The notes under the pieces are model-generated. The model did no database searches and was not told where the DNA came from. It worked only from the letters and a program-made list of their open reading frames with translations. Shown one piece after another: positions 46,301 through 56,820 of a stretch of DNA of 64,000 nt. Numbering within the stretch: the stretch's first letter is position 1; every line of letters begins with the position of its first letter. The DNA comes from Pseudomonadota bacterium. GTDB taxonomy: Bacteria; Pseudomonadota; Gammaproteobacteria; Burkholderiales; Burkholderiaceae_C. The DNA lies in NCBI GenBank assembly GCA_021783695.1, contig JAJXTO010000011.1, positions 1 to 64,000 of the forward strand. Direction: 5' to 3'. The position numbers and the translations under genes were made by a program.

Positions 46301-47384
46301 CGGCGGCGTCCGGCAGACGCAGGTTGGAGACGGAAAAACCGGTCAGCCCGGCCTTGGGACGCGAGCCGCGGCCGGTGGCGCCCTCATCGCGGATTTCGCC
46401 CCCAGCTCCGGTCGCCGCACCGGGAAAGGGAGAAATGGCCGTGGGGTGGTTGTGCGTTTCCACCTTCATCAGCACATGCCGGAGTGCTTCCTGCGCGCCG
46501 TAGCGGTGCGTGGCCGGATCGGGCTGCCAGGCCTGCACCAAGCCACCCTCCATCACCGAAGCGTTGTCGGCATACGCCATCACCGTCCCCTGCGGCGACT
46601 GCGCGTGGGTGTTGCGGATCATCTGAAACAGGGTGTGCGGCTGATCCTGTCCGTCGATGGTGAAGCGGGCATTGAAAATCTTGTGACGACAATGTTCGCT
46701 GTTGGCCTGGGCGAACATCATCAGCTCGACATCGGTGGGGTTGCGCCCAAGATTGCGGTAGGCGTCGAGCAGATAGTCGATCTCGTCTTCCGACAGCGCC
46801 AGACCCCGCTCCACGTTGGCACGCGACAATGCGGCGCGTCCGGCGTCGGCTGTACCCGACAGCGCGTCCACATGCTGCAGCGGCTGCGGCGGCAGTTCGG
46901 CGAACAGGCGCTGCAGATCATCGCGCTGCAGCGCCACGGTTTCTGTCATGCGGTCATGCAGCAGGATGGCAAGCTGGCTCAGTTCGTTTTCGTTCAGCGG
47001 CTGTGCCGCGCGCAGCAGGCCGCTTTCGAGCTCCAGTCGGTATTCCACCGCGCGCTCCACGCGGTGCACCGGCGCACCACACAGCCGGGCAATGTCCGTG
47101 GCCTTGGACGCCCAGGGCGAAATCGTGCCCTGCCGAGGCATGACCAGCAGTGCCTGTCCCGTGGTCGGCCCGGTGTAGGGATCGCCATAGCGCAGCAGAC
47201 CGTCGAGCTTGTCGCGCAAGGAAGTATCGGGCGCGGCGTCCAGCGCCACAGCGTGCAGGAATCGGGCATGGATGCGGCGCACGCGCCGCGCGAATTCCGG
47301 GCGCTGCTGGCGCAGCCGCGCCAGCAGCGCGTCCTGACGGAACACGGACAAGGCGCTGGCGCCTTCAAAAAAGAGGATGTGCAT
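43377..47384 (-). CDS. purL: Phosphoribosylformylglycinamidine synthase (large, fused form)
   Basis: PurL makes formylglycinamidine ribonucleotide in purine synthesis. The 1335-residue product is the fused gammaproteobacterial/betaproteobacterial form with its own glutaminase domain. The N-terminal region is followed by two ATP-grasp-like AIRS halves and a C-terminal class I amidotransferase with nucleophile Cys in VCNGCQM and the His of MPHPERVF. The start at 47384 is chosen because the family N-terminus MHILFFEG begins there. Its upstream gap carries a TATAAT box for this strand and the divergent map gene. Confidence 0.96.
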   Translation of the reverse strand: MHILFFEGASALSVFRQDALLARLRQQRPEFARRVRRIHARFLHAVALDAAPDTSLRDKLDGLLRYGDPYTGPTTGQALLVMPRQGTISPWASKATDIARLCGAPVHRVERAVEYRLELESGLLRAAQPLNENELSQLAILLHDRMTETVALQRDDLQRLFAELPPQPLQHVDALSGTADAGRAALSRANVERGLALSEDEIDYLLDAYRNLGRNPTDVELMMFAQANSEHCRHKIFNARFTIDGQDQPHTLFQMIRNTHAQSPQGTVMAYADNASVMEGGLVQAWQPDPATHRYGAQEALRHVLMKVETHNHPTAISPFPGAATGAGGEIRDEGATGRGSRPKAGLTGFSVSNLRLPDAAESWEATTDGVGKPGHTASPLQIMLDGPLGGAAFNNEFGRPNLAGYFRVFEQEVDGRVWGYHKPIMLAGGLGSIDARQTYKNAFPVGTLLVQLGGPGMRIGLGGGAASSLATGSNATHLDFDSVQRGNPEIQRRAQEVINACCALGEANPILSIHDVGAGGLSNAFPELVEGAGRGAVFQLRDVPLEESGMSPREIWSNESQERYVLAIAPEQRETFAALCARERCPFAVVGVATQEQTLIVEDALHADQPDQARPVDLPLEVLLGKPPRLHRQAQRQLPQGEALDLGAVDLAQACEAVLRHPTVASKRFLITIGDRTVGGMSHRDPMVGPWQVPVADCAVTLADYAGFRGEAMSVAERAPVAVLDPAASGRLAVSEAVLNLLAAPVQRLGDIKLSCNWMAACGQPGQDAALYDTVHAIGMELCPALGISVPVGKDSLSMHTRWEDAGQTRSVTSPVSLVVSAFATLPDVRGTLTPQLRADVPSSLILVDLGQGKKRMGASILAQTLGRIGDITPDLDSPQLLQSFAAALAALRAAGQVWAYHDRSDGGLWATVCEMAFAGHCGVSLNLDILALDGGEADDWGDAKDWAKQIGPRRNAQTLRALFNEEPGVVLQVAAAQRDAVLQTLRQHGLSAHSHAIGTVNDSDRIELWRDTQCIYTAPRTQLQQVWDSVSWRMALLRDNPECAQAEHDALADAADPGLHLHLTFDPRHDVAAPFIATGARPQVAILREQGVNSQVEMAYAMHRAGFDAVDVHMSDLMSGRARLGDFRGFVACGGFSYGDVLGAGEGWARSILFNPELADQFARFFGRSDTFALGVCNGCQMLAALAPMIPGARAWPRFTRNRSEQFEARLSLVEVTESPSIFFQGMADSRAPIAVAHGEGRADFSQQGDAKLLQVAMRFVDHHGKPTERYPFNPNGSPDGITAVTTSDGRFTALMPHPERVFRSVQMSWAEPGQGEDSPWMRMFRNARVWCG

Positions 47385-47429
47385 GCGGGAACCCTGGACG
47401 GGTGGGCAGAGGTGGGAGGGCTGTGGCAA

Positions 47430-47435
47430 ATTATA
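47430..47435 (-). promoter_or_regulatory. Consensus -10 box TATAAT upstream of purL
   Basis: TATAAT on the minus strand lies 46 bases upstream of purL. The sequence at 17 bases' spacing is GC-rich and is not a good -35 box. Promoter identity is probable but unproven. Confidence 0.4.
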
Positions 47436-47520
47436 GGAAGCGCTTGCAAGGTCCTCCGCCACGCCGTGTTGTCGCAATGCCCGGCCAGCGTCACATGGCA
47501 GGAGTGTGATAATTGGGGAT

Positions 47521-48339
47521 ATGAGCATCACCATCAAAACCCCTGAAGAGATCGAGAAAATGCGCGTGGCCGGGCGTCTGGCTTCCGAACTGCTCGATTA
47601 CCTGACCCCGCACGTCCAGCCCGGCATCACCACCAAGGCGATCGACAAGCTGGCCTACGACTACATCACCCAGGTGCAACAAGCCATTCCGGCCCCGCTG
47701 AATTACGCGCCGCCGGGCTACACGCCCTACCCCGCGTCGATCTGCACCTCGGTCAACAACGTCATCTGCCACGGCATCCCGAACGACAAGCCGCTGAAAA
47801 GCGGGGACGTGGTCAATATCGATGTCACCGTCATCAAAGACGGTTTCCACGGTGACTGCAGCCGCATGTTCAGCATTGGCACCGTGCCCAAGCATGTGCA
47901 GCGACTGGTGGACATCACCTTCGACGCCATGTGGCACGGTATCGCTCTGGTCAAACCTGGCGCGCGCCTTGGCGACATTGGCCACGTCATCCAGACCTTC
48001 GCCGAAAACGCGGGCTACAGCATCGTGCGCGAGTTTTGTGGCCACGGCATCGGCCGCAACTTCCACGAAGACCCGCAGGTGCTGCACTACGGCAAGGCCG
48101 GAACCGGCGAAGTGCTGCGGCCCGGCATGACCTTCACCATCGAGCCGATGATCAACGCCGGCCGACGCGACATCCGCGAAATGTCCGACGGCTGGACCAT
48201 CGTGACCAAAGACCGTTCGCTGTCGGCGCAGTGGGAGCACACGGTGCTGGTCACCGAATCCGGTTTCGAGGTGCTGACCACTTCGGCAGGATGCCAGGCC
48301 GCGCCGACCTTCGTGCGCCCGGCCAAAGCGGCTGCCTGA
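47521..48339 (+). CDS. map: Methionine aminopeptidase, type I
   Basis: The enzyme removes the initiator Met from nascent proteins. The 272-residue product has the metal ligands of the family in order: D in INIDVTVI, D in [10 protein letters not shown] in [10 protein letters not shown] in TIEPM and a final E in QWEHTVL. The start at 47521 is the ATG just past a GATAAT sequence; the longer frame has no support. It is divergent from purL and followed by glnD. Confidence 0.95.
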   Translation: MSITIKTPEEIEKMRVAGRLASELLDYLTPHVQPGITTKAIDKLAYDYITQVQQAIPAPLNYAPPGYTPYPASICTSVNNVICHGIPNDKPLKSGDVVNIDVTVIKDGFHGDCSRMFSIGTVPKHVQRLVDITFDAMWHGIALVKPGARLGDIGHVIQTFAENAGYSIVREFCGHGIGRNFHEDPQVLHYGKAGTGEVLRPGMTFTIEPMINAGRRDIREMSDGWTIVTKDRSLSAQWEHTVLVTESGFEVLTTSAGCQAAPTFVRPAKAAA

Positions 48340-48398
48340 ACCTGCGGCCGCAGCGCAGGCGCGCCGTCGCGCAATCCTTCCCCCCAGTCTGCGCGTCC

Positions 48399-51023
48399 AT
48401 GCCCATCGCCATCCCTGAACGTCCCGACAACTCGGCGCCAGTCTCCGCACTCGCCGAGATCCGCCAGAGCTGGAAGACCGGGCGCGCAAGCTTGCTCGAT
48501 GCCTTCACCCGCAACCCGAGACAGATCGCACCGCTGCTGCACGGGCTGACCCGCCTCGCCGACAGCACCTTGCAGGCGCTGTGGGCGGCGACTTGTCTCC
48601 CGCAGGACGCCGCGCTGATTGCGGTGGGCGGCTATGGCCGGGGCGAATTGTTCCCGCACTCGGACATCGATCTGCTGTTGCTGCTGCCCCAGACGCAAGG
48701 CAGCGATGCCGCCACCGACGCCGCAGCCGAGCGTTTCATCACCGCCTGCTGGGACATCGGCCTGGAAATCGGCGCCAGCGTGCGCACGCCCGAGGCCTGC
48801 ATCGACGAGGCCGCGAAAGACATCACGGTGCAGACCGCGCTGCTGGAATCACGCTTCCTGTGCGGCAACCGCGCACTGGCGCAGACCTTGCAGGCCAGAT
48901 TCTTTGCGCATCTCGACCCGCGCGCTTTTTTTCAGGCCAAGATGCGTGAGCAGCAGCAGCGCCACATCAAGTTCGAGGACACCCCCTACGCGCTGGAGCC
49001 CAATTGCAAGGAAAGCCCGGGCGGCCTGCGCGATCTGCAGATCCTGCTGTGGATCGCCCACGCCTGTGGCCTCGGCCACACCTGGAAGGAACTCGCGGCC
49101 AGCGGCATCCTCGCCGCCAACACCGTGCGGCAGGTGCAGCGCAATGAAACCGTGATCAAGCGCATCCGTGCGCACCTGCACATCCTGGCGGGGCGGCGCG
49201 AAGATCGGCTGGTGTTCGATCAGCAATCCGCCGTGGCCCAGGTGCTGGGCTTCACGGCCACTTCCAGCAAGCGCGCGGGCGAGCTGCTGATGCAGCGTTA
49301 TTACTGGGCGGCCAAGGCCATCGAGCAGATCAACCAGATTGTGCTGCTCGACATCGAGGGCCGGTTGTGGCCGCAGTCCGTGGCGCAGGCTCAGCCGCTG
49401 GCCGGTGTCGAAGGTGTGGAAGACGGCCGCTATGTGCTGCGGGACGGCATGATCGAACCTGCTGACCTCGGCCTGTTCCAACACGAGCCCTGGGCACTGC
49501 TGGAAATTTTTGCGGCGTTTCAGCGCGCTCCGGGCGCGCGCGGCCTGTCGCCCAGCGCGCTGCGTGCCATCTATCTTGCGCGCAACTGCATGGACAGCGC
49601 CTTCCGCCACGACCCGCGCAGCCGAGCCCAGTTTGTGCGCATCCTGCAGGCGCCGCAGGGCATCGTCCACGCGCTGCGGCTGATGAACCGCACCAGCGTT
49701 CTGGGCCGCTATCTGTGGGCGTTCCGCCGCATCGTCGGGCAGATGCAGCACGACCTGTTCCACGTCTACACCGTCGATCAGCACATCCTCATGGTGGTGC
49801 GCAATATGCGCCGCTTTTTCATGCCCGAGCACGCGCATGAGTATCCGCTGTGTTCGCAACTGGCGGCCAATTTCAATCCGCCCTGGGTGCTCATCCTGGC
49901 CGCCCTGTTTCACGACATCGCCAAGGGGCGCGGCGGCGATCATTCCGAGCTCGGCGCCGTCGAAACCCGCAAGTTCTGCAAGGCCCATGGGATCGGCGCC
50001 GAGCACACCGAACTGGCCGTCTTTTTGGTGCGCGAGCATCTGCAGATGTCGCGCGTGGCGCAGAAGGAAGATCTGAGCGATCCCGATGTCATTGCCGCAT
50101 TCGCCCGGCGCGTGAGCGACGAGCGCCGCCTCGTTGCGCTGTACCTGCTCACCGTAGCCGATATCCGCGGCACCAGCCCCAAGGTCTGGAACGCCTGGAA
50201 GGGCAAGCTGCTGGAAAACCTGTACCGCGCCACCCTGCGCGCGCTGGGTGGCCAGACGCCGCAGCCGCATGCCGAGTTGCAGCTCCGCCAGCAGGAGGCG
50301 CAGCGCATCCTCAATCTCTACGCGCTGCCGGATGGGGCGCAAAAACCGCTCTGGGACACACTCGACATGGGCTACTTCCTGCGCAACGACCCGCAGGACA
50401 TCGCCTGGCATACCCGCAAACTCTATGCCCGCATCGCCAGCGCAGCGCCGGTAGTCAGCGCCCGTCTGGCGCCCGAGGGCGAAGGGCTGGAAGTGCTGGT
50501 CTACGCACCCGATCAGCCCGATCTGTTCGCCCGCATCTGTGGCTATTTCGACAGCCAGAACTTCAATATCCTGGACGCCAAGATTCACACCGCCAACAAC
50601 GGCTGGGCGCTCGACAGCTTTGTCGTGGTCTCGCCGCACACCAAGGTGCACGACCGCGCCATGATCGGCGTGATCGAAACCTCGCTGCTCGACGCCTTGC
50701 GCAGCACCGCCCAGTTGCCGGTGCCGCATCACGGGCGCCTGTCGCGCCGGGTGCGCAATTTCCCGGTGAGCCCGCGCGTCGGTCTGCGGCCGGACGAGCG
50801 CGGCCAGCGCTGGATCCTCAGCATCACCGCGCACGACCGCGCTGGGCTGCTGTTCGGCATTGCGCAAGTGCTGGCACGGCACCGCATCGATCTGCAACTG
50901 GCAAAGATCACCACGCTGGGCGAGCGTGTGGAAGACACCTTCCTCGTCTCCGGCCCCGGCCTGGGCGACGCCAAGGTGCAGAACGCCATCGAAAACGAAT
51001 TGCTGCAGGCCATTGCCGATTAA
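48399..51023 (+). CDS. glnD: [Protein-PII] uridylyltransferase / uridylyl-removing enzyme GlnD
   Basis: GlnD senses glutamine and modifies the PII proteins that control nitrogen assimilation. The 874-residue product has an N-terminal nucleotidyltransferase domain ([20 protein letters not shown] near residue 72), a central HD domain ([15 protein letters not shown] near 510) for uridylyl removal, and two C-terminal ACT domains (about 695-870) that bind glutamine. The start at 48399 gives a normal N-terminus; the longer frame overlaps map. Confidence 0.95.
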   Translation: MPIAIPERPDNSAPVSALAEIRQSWKTGRASLLDAFTRNPRQIAPLLHGLTRLADSTLQALWAATCLPQDAALIAVGGYGRGELFPHSDIDLLLLLPQTQGSDAATDAAAERFITACWDIGLEIGASVRTPEACIDEAAKDITVQTALLESRFLCGNRALAQTLQARFFAHLDPRAFFQAKMREQQQRHIKFEDTPYALEPNCKESPGGLRDLQILLWIAHACGLGHTWKELAASGILAANTVRQVQRNETVIKRIRAHLHILAGRREDRLVFDQQSAVAQVLGFTATSSKRAGELLMQRYYWAAKAIEQINQIVLLDIEGRLWPQSVAQAQPLAGVEGVEDGRYVLRDGMIEPADLGLFQHEPWALLEIFAAFQRAPGARGLSPSALRAIYLARNCMDSAFRHDPRSRAQFVRILQAPQGIVHALRLMNRTSVLGRYLWAFRRIVGQMQHDLFHVYTVDQHILMVVRNMRRFFMPEHAHEYPLCSQLAANFNPPWVLILAALFHDIAKGRGGDHSELGAVETRKFCKAHGIGAEHTELAVFLVREHLQMSRVAQKEDLSDPDVIAAFARRVSDERRLVALYLLTVADIRGTSPKVWNAWKGKLLENLYRATLRALGGQTPQPHAELQLRQQEAQRILNLYALPDGAQKPLWDTLDMGYFLRNDPQDIAWHTRKLYARIASAAPVVSARLAPEGEGLEVLVYAPDQPDLFARICGYFDSQNFNILDAKIHTANNGWALDSFVVVSPHTKVHDRAMIGVIETSLLDALRSTAQLPVPHHGRLSRRVRNFPVSPRVGLRPDERGQRWILSITAHDRAGLLFGIAQVLARHRIDLQLAKITTLGERVEDTFLVSGPGLGDAKVQNAIENELLQAIAD

Positions 51024-51135
51024 GGCTGGTGAACATGGGACAATCGGCTCTTGGGAATTTTTGCTGGCGCGCAGTTTCCCACAGCAGAAACCGCCGCCGA
51101 TCCGCGCCGTCACAACACTTCATCCGCCAGACATC

Positions 51136-51675
51136 TTGAAACTCCTGTTCGATTTCTTCCCCATCATCCTGTTTTTCATCGTGTTCAAGCTGGCGGGCAT
51201 TTATGCCGCCACTGCGGTCACCATTGCGGCCACCTTTGCCCAGATCGGCTGGGTGTGGTTCAAGCACCGCAAGGTTGAACCCATGCTGTGGATGAGTCTG
51301 GGTGTGGTGGTGGTGTTTGGTGGCGCCACCCTCATCTTCCACAACGACACCTTCATCAAGTGGAAACCCACCGTGCTGTACTGGCTGTTTGCCGCCATCC
51401 TGTCAGGTGCGCAACTGCTGCAAGGCAAGAACCTGATGCGCGTACTCATGGGCAAGCAGATGCGGTTGCCAGACGCCATCTGGAACAAGGTGAACTGGTC
51501 GTGGGTCGCATTTTTCGGGCTGATGGGTGTCCTCAATATTGCCATTGCCTACAATTTTTCCACCGATCTCTGGGTGGATTTCAAGCTGTTCGGCAGCCTG
51601 GTCCTCACCCTGCTGTTCGTGATTGGTCAGTCGCTCCTGCTGTCCAAGCACATGAAACTTGATGAAAACCTCTGA
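51136..51675 (+). CDS. yciB: Inner membrane septation protein A (YciB/IspZ family), TTG start
   Basis: The 179-residue membrane protein has about five hydrophobic helices and the family N-terminus [14 protein letters not shown]. The likely start is a TTG at 51136, which gives the normal MKLLFDFFP beginning. The open frame extends upstream into the glnD end, but that part is not similar to the family and would add over 90 residues. The stop overlaps the bolA-like start (TGATG). In enterobacteria the protein affects septation and envelope integrity. Confidence 0.88.
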   Translation: MKLLFDFFPIILFFIVFKLAGIYAATAVTIAATFAQIGWVWFKHRKVEPMLWMSLGVVVVFGGATLIFHNDTFIKWKPTVLYWLFAAILSGAQLLQGKNLMRVLMGKQMRLPDAIWNKVNWSWVAFFGLMGVLNIAIAYNFSTDLWVDFKLFGSLVLTLLFVIGQSLLLSKHMKLDENL

Positions 51676-51974
51676 TGTCCGCCTCCTCACCGCGCCGCGC
51701 TGAGCGCATCCAGGCGTTGCTGCTGGCAGCGCTGCAGCCCGATGCGATCGAGGTGAGCGACGAATCAGCCGCGCACGCCGGGCATGGTGGTTTTGACGCC
51801 GAAGGCAGCCATTTCCGTGTGCGCATCGTCAGTGCGCGCTTTGTCGGCCTGAGCCGTCTGGCGCGCCATCGCCTCGTGTATGATGCTTTGGCTTCGATGA
51901 TGCACCGCGACATACATGCGCTGGTGCTCGATTGCCAGGCCTCAGCAGACCCGCCCTCCGCAAACCCCCACTGA
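51675..51974 (+). CDS. BolA-family protein
   Basis: The 99-residue product has the BolA fold pattern: HAGH near residue 34, SHFRVRIVSARFVGLSR and RHRLVYDAL. BolA proteins pair with monothiol glutaredoxins in iron-sulfur cluster handling and stress regulation. The N- and C-terminal extensions are low complexity. Its start overlaps yciB, and a parvulin-type isomerase gene follows. The trio is a common arrangement in Burkholderiales. Confidence 0.88.
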   Translation: MSASSPRRAERIQALLLAALQPDAIEVSDESAAHAGHGGFDAEGSHFRVRIVSARFVGLSRLARHRLVYDALASMMHRDIHALVLDCQASADPPSANPH

Positions 51975-52024
51975 AGACGGGCGGTCAGGCCTAGCCGTTT
52001 GTTCCCTCCCCTTTGGATGATTCC

Positions 52025-52813
52025 ATGCTGAAACTCTCCCGCATTCTGGCCGCCACCGCGTTGAGCTGTGCGTTCGCCGCCCCCGTCTGGGCACAAAACA
52101 TCGCCACGGTCAATGGCAAGCCCATCCCCCAATCCCTGGCCGACTCGGTTGCCAGCAGCATGGCCAAGCAGCAGGGTCAGCCCGTGACGCCGCAGCTCAA
52201 GGACATGGTCAAGAACGAGCTGATCAGCCGCGAAGTGATGGTGCAGGAAGCCGACAAGCTCGGTCTGGACAAGGATCCCGCCGTGCAGGACGAGATCCGC
52301 ATTGCGCGCCAGAACATTCTGATCCGCAGCCTGTTCAACGCCTACCTGCAAAAGCATCCCATCACCGACGCGCAGATCAAGGCCAAGTACGACGAGTTCG
52401 CCAAGTCCTTCGGTTCCACCGAATACAAGGCCCAGCACATCCTGGTGCCGAGCGAAAAGGAAGCCCAGGACATCATTGCCCAGCTTAAAAAGGGCGCCAA
52501 GTTCTCCGAACTGGCGAAGAAGTACTCCAAGGACACCGGCAGCGCAGCCAATGGCGGCGATCTGGGCTGGTCTTCCCCAGCCAACTATGTACCCCCCTTT
52601 GCCAAGGCGCTCGAAACCCTGAAGCCTGGCCAGTACACCCAAACCCCGGTGCAAAGTCAGTTTGGCTGGCACATCATCAAGCTTGATGCCACCCGCCCAG
52701 CCAAGCCCCCCACCCTGGAACAGCTCAAGCCGCAGATTCAGGCCGAACTGCAACGTGAAGAAGTGACCAAGTATCAGAACGAACTCCGCGCCAAGGCTAA
52801 AATTACTGAATAA
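52025..52813 (+). CDS. Periplasmic parvulin-type peptidyl-prolyl isomerase
   Basis: The foldase-like protein has 262 residues with a signal peptide (cleavage near PVWA-Q, about residue 24). The N-terminal helical chaperone domain (about 25-130) has the GKPIPQSLADSV opening and DKDPAVQDE; the parvulin domain (about 130-225) has AQHILV, the GDLGWS motif and GWHIIKL. The C-terminal helix is amphipathic. The ATG at 52025 starts the signal peptide; the upstream TTG in frame would add four residues. Symbol ppiC/prsA would be a guess. Confidence 0.9.
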   Translation: MLKLSRILAATALSCAFAAPVWAQNIATVNGKPIPQSLADSVASSMAKQQGQPVTPQLKDMVKNELISREVMVQEADKLGLDKDPAVQDEIRIARQNILIRSLFNAYLQKHPITDAQIKAKYDEFAKSFGSTEYKAQHILVPSEKEAQDIIAQLKKGAKFSELAKKYSKDTGSAANGGDLGWSSPANYVPPFAKALETLKPGQYTQTPVQSQFGWHIIKLDATRPAKPPTLEQLKPQIQAELQREEVTKYQNELRAKAKITE

Positions 52814-53044
52814 AATCAAACCGAATCCAAAAAATTCTAGCTGCTTGTTTAGGCTGCATTCTTTTTGGACCCTCGGCCGGAGAATTTCAGCCGCTTCTTG
52901 TTGAGATCGTTGCTGATAGCGCGCACCGGGGTCCTGGTGCAGCAACTACGCTTGGCCGTTCGCTCGATCGCAGCTCGGCTCCAGGGCAGGCGTCCAGCGC
53001 CTCCTCTTGAAACCTGACTTTCATTTCAGGGTTCAAGGCTGCGA

Positions 53045-53430
53045 GCTCAAATCTGTTTAGAGCGCAGGACGATAGCCAGTTTGATGCAGCAGAGGTGCAG
53101 TGTTCGGGCCATGGCCGGAACACTAGGGCGCGCGCCCTCGATCGTCTTGCGCGAGTTGGGCCGCAATGCGGCGCTGAGGCGGCGGCCTGTGCGGCCAGCA
53201 CGGCGCAGCAGGCCGCGGCGGCGCGACGCCGCACGTCCGCCCCCCCCAATCTGCACCGAGATGGCATCCCCTGGGGCGCGGTCAGCGCCTTACTGGCCTG
53301 AAAGAACTCGCCCCGGCAGATTGCTGACTGGCGGAACGGCAGGCCGCACGGATGCATGGCCTCCACTCCCGCTGGAGGTCTTCGCGTATGGCGCTGACCA
53401 TTCCTCACCAAGCCCCTTCGATTCAATCGA
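53045..53430 (+). pseudogene. IS30-family transposase remnant
   Basis: The plus strand encodes broken pieces of an IS30 transposase. The first piece (about 53045-53165) reads as the N-terminal helix-turn-helix, with ERRTIASLM, SVRAMAGTLGRAP and a VLRELGRN end. Reading then shifts frame to an Ala/Arg-rich piece and WGAVSALLA, near the expected LWGAVTALLA of the family, with a stop after it. A third piece resembles the start of the catalytic core, but the catalytic DDE residues are not found. It is truncated and inactive. Terminal inverted repeats were not found. Confidence 0.65.
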
Positions 53431-53524
53431 CAAAGGTGCCGCGCATCACCCTTGAGACAGCCACGTTCGCGGTACCGTCACGTTTGTACGGATGATGGTG
53501 GAAGTCAGTGGAAGCGGGCGGAAT

Positions 53525-53556
53525 AAAAAAGCCCTAAGCAGCTGATTTCTTAGGGC
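53525..53556 (-). terminator. Rho-independent terminator of the tRNA-Val gene
   Basis: On the minus strand, GCCCTAAG pairs with CTTAGGGC around a ten-base loop, followed by six T. It lies 36 bases after the tRNA 3' end. The plus-strand copy has a weaker ATTTT tail, so bidirectional use is possible. Confidence 0.8.
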
Positions 53557-53592
53557 ATTTTAAACTTCCGTGGAAGCTTGTGGACAATGTAC

Positions 53593-53669
<77 letters not shown>

Positions 53670-53681
53670 ACGAAGCCCAAA

Positions 53682-53687
53682 ATCATA
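53682..53687 (-). promoter_or_regulatory. Candidate -10 box TATGAT for tRNA-Val
   Basis: TATGAT lies 13 bases upstream of the tRNA 5' end on the minus strand, between the tRNA and the relA stop. Its position fits a short leader. No good -35 box is seen at normal spacing. Confidence 0.4.
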
Positions 53688-53713
53688 GCATGGTTTTCGG
53701 TGAACTTCGGAGA

Positions 53714-55912
53714 TTACTTTCTTGATGCTTTGAGCACACCAGCGACGTTGGCGATCAGGGTCAAGGCGTGCTTGAGCTTGGCGCTGTTGGCGAGTTGCAC
53801 GGTAAACCGCATTTGCGCCAGATCGCCGATCGAGCGAGTGTTCACTCCGATGACGTTGATGCGCTCTTTGGTCAGCACATCGGAAATGTCACGCAGCAGG
53901 CCCTGGCGGTCGCTGGCGCTGATTTCCAGATCGATGGGGTAGAGCGCGGCGCCAGTGTCCTGCCCGGCCCAGGTGACGGCAATGACGCGCTCTGGATGCT
54001 GCTGCGCGATATTGCGGAAATTGGAACAGCTTGCGCGATGCACCGTCACGCCTTTCTCACGCGTGACAAACCCGCCGATGACGTCTGGCGGCGCGGGCTT
54101 GCAGCACGGGGCAAGTTGGGTCAGCAGTGAGCCCATCCCGACCACCAGGACCTGTCCAGCCGGTTTTTTCTGCAATGCGGAGCCATTGGCAAGTGGAATC
54201 GACTCCTCTGTCGCAAGCGCAGCCTGGTCAGCGCGCAGGTAGGCTTCGATCTGGCGCTGGGAAAATTCGTCCTTGCCAACGCGTTCGAACAGTTCATCGG
54301 CTGCGCGAAAACCCAGTCCTTCCGCCAGGGTTTGCAGGCTCAGGCTGGTTTTTCCTTCGCGCTGCAACAGCCGCTCGACTTGCGCGCGCCCTTTAAGGAT
54401 GGTTTCCTGCTGGGCTATCTGGTTGAACCAGGCACGCACCTTGGCGCGCGCCCGCGGACTGCGCAGATAGCCGAGCTCGGCGTTGAGCCAGTCGCGAGAC
54501 GGCCCCCCCTCCTTGGCGGCAACGATTTCCACGGTCTGCCCGCTGCGCAGCGGTGTGGTCAAAGGGATCAGCGCGCCATCGACCCGCGCCCCACGGCAGC
54601 GATGTCCCAGATCGGTATGCAAGGCATAGGCAAAATCAACCGGCGTGGCCCCCTTGGCGAGTTCGACGATGCGGGCCTGTGGCGTGAGGACGAAGATGCG
54701 GTCTTCCGCGTCCTGTTTTGCCGCGGTGTCGGCAAGCGCGGTCGACGTCGGGTCTTGCGTTCCGGCAAGTTCTTGCTGCAGGGCCAGAAGCTGCCGCGCC
54801 AGAGCGATACGCGATTGATAGTCGCCGGCTTGCGACTGGCCTTGATACCCCTTGGCGCCCGCCTCCTTGTACGCCCAATGCGCCGCGCTGCCTTGTTCAG
54901 CGTAGGCGTGCATGGCTTCGGTACGGATCTGGATTTCAAAAATCTGCCCAGTCTCGGTGCGCACCACGGTGTGCAGGGACTGGTACCCGTTCGGCTTGGG
55001 CTTGGCGATGTAATCGTCAAACTCGTCGGGAAGGGATGTCCACATGGCGTGCACCGCGCTGAGCGCGGCGTAACACGCACTGACATCGGCAACGATGATG
55101 CGTAAAGCGCGCAGATCCATGACCTGCTCGAACGCGAGATGCTTGCCCTGCATCTTGCGCCAGATGCTGTAAATGTGTTTTGGCCTGCCCACCACTTGCG
55201 CTGGGATGTGCTGATGCTGCAATTCCGCCTGCAGGCGCGCAATGGCCGCGGTAATGCCCTGCTCTCGCTCGGCACGACGCTCATCGAGCTTGCGGGCAAT
55301 GTCTTTATAGATCGTGGGCTGAGACAGGCGGAATGAGAGGTCTTCCAGTTCCCACTTCACCTGCCAGATGCCCAGGCGGTTGGCGAGGGGCGCGTAGACC
55401 TCCATGGTTTCGGCCAGAAAGGCGTCGGGCGCCGGGTTTTTGGTGCGGGTGAAAAACCGCAGGGACTGCAAACGCGAGGCCAGACGCAGCAAGGCAACGC
55501 GCAGATCGCGCGAGAATCCCAGCAGCAGGCGCCGCAGCAACTCGGTATGCCGTCGGCGAAGTTCAGCTTCGTCCGGTCCGCCGCGCGCCATGCGGGAGAC
55601 TTCGACCAGCTTGCGCGTCTCGACCGCCAGGTCGGCTAGCGCACCCCCGAAATGCTTGCGCAACTGATCTTGCGGATGCGCCAGATGTGGCACAACGAGG
55701 TTGAGATAGGCCGTCGCCTGGGCTTCGGCGTCCGCGCCCATCTCGGCAAGGATTCCGCGCACTCCATCGGCATGTTCCAGCGCGGGCTCGCCAGTTTCGA
55801 GGACGACGGTGTCGATGAGCGCGACAGAGTAGGCGCGCGCCTGCGCCACACACGCGTCTGCGCAGGCGTCTTGCGCCGAGGCATCCAGCGGGCCGGGCGG
55901 GTTCGGGCTCAC
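53714..55912 (-). CDS. relA: (p)ppGpp synthetase RelA
   Basis: RelA makes (p)ppGpp when uncharged tRNA enters the ribosome. The 732-residue product has a degenerate hydrolase region (no HDxxED), a synthetase domain with the EFDD signature (E297-D300) typical of RelA rather than the SpoT RxKD, a TGS domain (about 405-465) and a C-terminal ACT domain (about 655-732). The start overlaps the hydrolase stop (ATGA). A bifunctional SpoT should be elsewhere. Confidence 0.93.
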   Translation of the reverse strand: MSPNPPGPLDASAQDACADACVAQARAYSVALIDTVVLETGEPALEHADGVRGILAEMGADAEAQATAYLNLVVPHLAHPQDQLRKHFGGALADLAVETRKLVEVSRMARGGPDEAELRRRHTELLRRLLLGFSRDLRVALLRLASRLQSLRFFTRTKNPAPDAFLAETMEVYAPLANRLGIWQVKWELEDLSFRLSQPTIYKDIARKLDERRAEREQGITAAIARLQAELQHQHIPAQVVGRPKHIYSIWRKMQGKHLAFEQVMDLRALRIIVADVSACYAALSAVHAMWTSLPDEFDDYIAKPKPNGYQSLHTVVRTETGQIFEIQIRTEAMHAYAEQGSAAHWAYKEAGAKGYQGQSQAGDYQSRIALARQLLALQQELAGTQDPTSTALADTAAKQDAEDRIFVLTPQARIVELAKGATPVDFAYALHTDLGHRCRGARVDGALIPLTTPLRSGQTVEIVAAKEGGPSRDWLNAELGYLRSPRARAKVRAWFNQIAQQETILKGRAQVERLLQREGKTSLSLQTLAEGLGFRAADELFERVGKDEFSQRQIEAYLRADQAALATEESIPLANGSALQKKPAGQVLVVGMGSLLTQLAPCCKPAPPDVIGGFVTREKGVTVHRASCSNFRNIAQQHPERVIAVTWAGQDTGAALYPIDLEISASDRQGLLRDISDVLTKERINVIGVNTRSIGDLAQMRFTVQLANSAKLKHALTLIANVAGVLKASRK

Positions 55913-56820
55913 GACAACAGAAAATCACGCACGATGCGCACCTGATCGTCCTGCACCAGAGTGGGCGCGTGGCCGACCCCGGGCAGTTCCACCACGCGCG
56001 CCTTCGGGCCCTGCAGGGCCATGGTCTGCGTTGTCTGGACGCTGAGAATGTCGGAGTCTGCACCGCGCAACACCAGCGTGGGCGCAGTGATCTGCGCATA
56101 CGCTTGCCACAGGGCGATCTCGCCTGCAGCCATGGCCTGTGCGCTCGGTGCGGTGAACGGTTGGGAGAGCGCCGGGTCGTAATGCAGCCGCCAGCCCTGG
56201 CCCTCAGGACGTAGCATGGGACGCGTCAGCGCCATCCACTGTGCCGGTGTGTGCGACCCGAAGCCTTCGGAGATCTCGCGCAGCGATGCAGCGGCCTGCT
56301 CCGGAGTGTCGAAACGCATCTGCCGCCCGACATAGCTGGCGATGCGCATCAGTCCGCGCGGGTCCAGCGCCGGGCCGACATCATTGAGCACAAGCCGCTG
56401 GATCGGACTGTGGCGCAGGCCCGCGAGCGCAATCCCGATGAGCCCGCCCAGCGAGGTGCCGACCCAGGACAACCTGCGCGCGCGCAATCGGGCCAGCAGG
56501 GTGACCAGATCGGCCAGATATTGCGGCACCTGATATAGCGCCGGGTTGTCGAGCCAGTCGGATTCGCCGCGGCCTGGCAGATCCGGGCAGACCACGCGAC
56601 GATTCGATTGCAGCGCCTGTGCCAGCACATCGAAATCGCGTCCCTGCCGCGTCAGCCCGTGGACACAGACGACCACATCGTCGCCGTCCGGTTCGCCCCA
56701 CTCCCAATAGGCGAGACGATGCAGACCGCCGGGATGAAGGCATTGCACAGAGGCGAGACGAGGCTGGTTTTCCACGGTATTCAGGAGGAGCAAGGCGAAC
56801 GGGTCATCATACAGACTCAC
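55909..56820 (-). CDS. Alpha/beta-hydrolase
   Basis: The 303-residue soluble hydrolase has the nucleophile elbow GTSLGG (Ser near residue 129), the oxyanion-side HGLTRQGRDFD near residue 54 and a C-terminal GVGHAP with the catalytic His near residue 285. The Asp is in RGADSD near residue 257. No substrate can be assigned. Its start overlaps dnaG and its stop overlaps relA by ATGA, so the three are co-transcribed. Confidence 0.85.
   Translation of the reverse strand: MSLYDDPFALLLLNTVENQPRLASVQCLHPGGLHRLAYWEWGEPDGDDVVVCVHGLTRQGRDFDVLAQALQSNRRVVCPDLPGRGESDWLDNPALYQVPQYLADLVTLLARLRARRLSWVGTSLGGLIGIALAGLRHSPIQRLVLNDVGPALDPRGLMRIASYVGRQMRFDTPEQAAASLREISEGFGSHTPAQWMALTRPMLRPEGQGWRLHYDPALSQPFTAPSAQAMAAGEIALWQAYAQITAPTLVLRGADSDILSVQTTQTMALQGPKARVVELPGVGHAPTLVQDDQVRIVRDFLLS

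Noticed and set aside
51605-52945. Long minus-strand open frame (446 codons) across bolA and the isomerase gene.
   Set aside because: It is antisense to well-supported genes with clear signal peptide and motifs, and its protein shows low-complexity Leu/Gly composition typical of antisense frames in GC-rich DNA.
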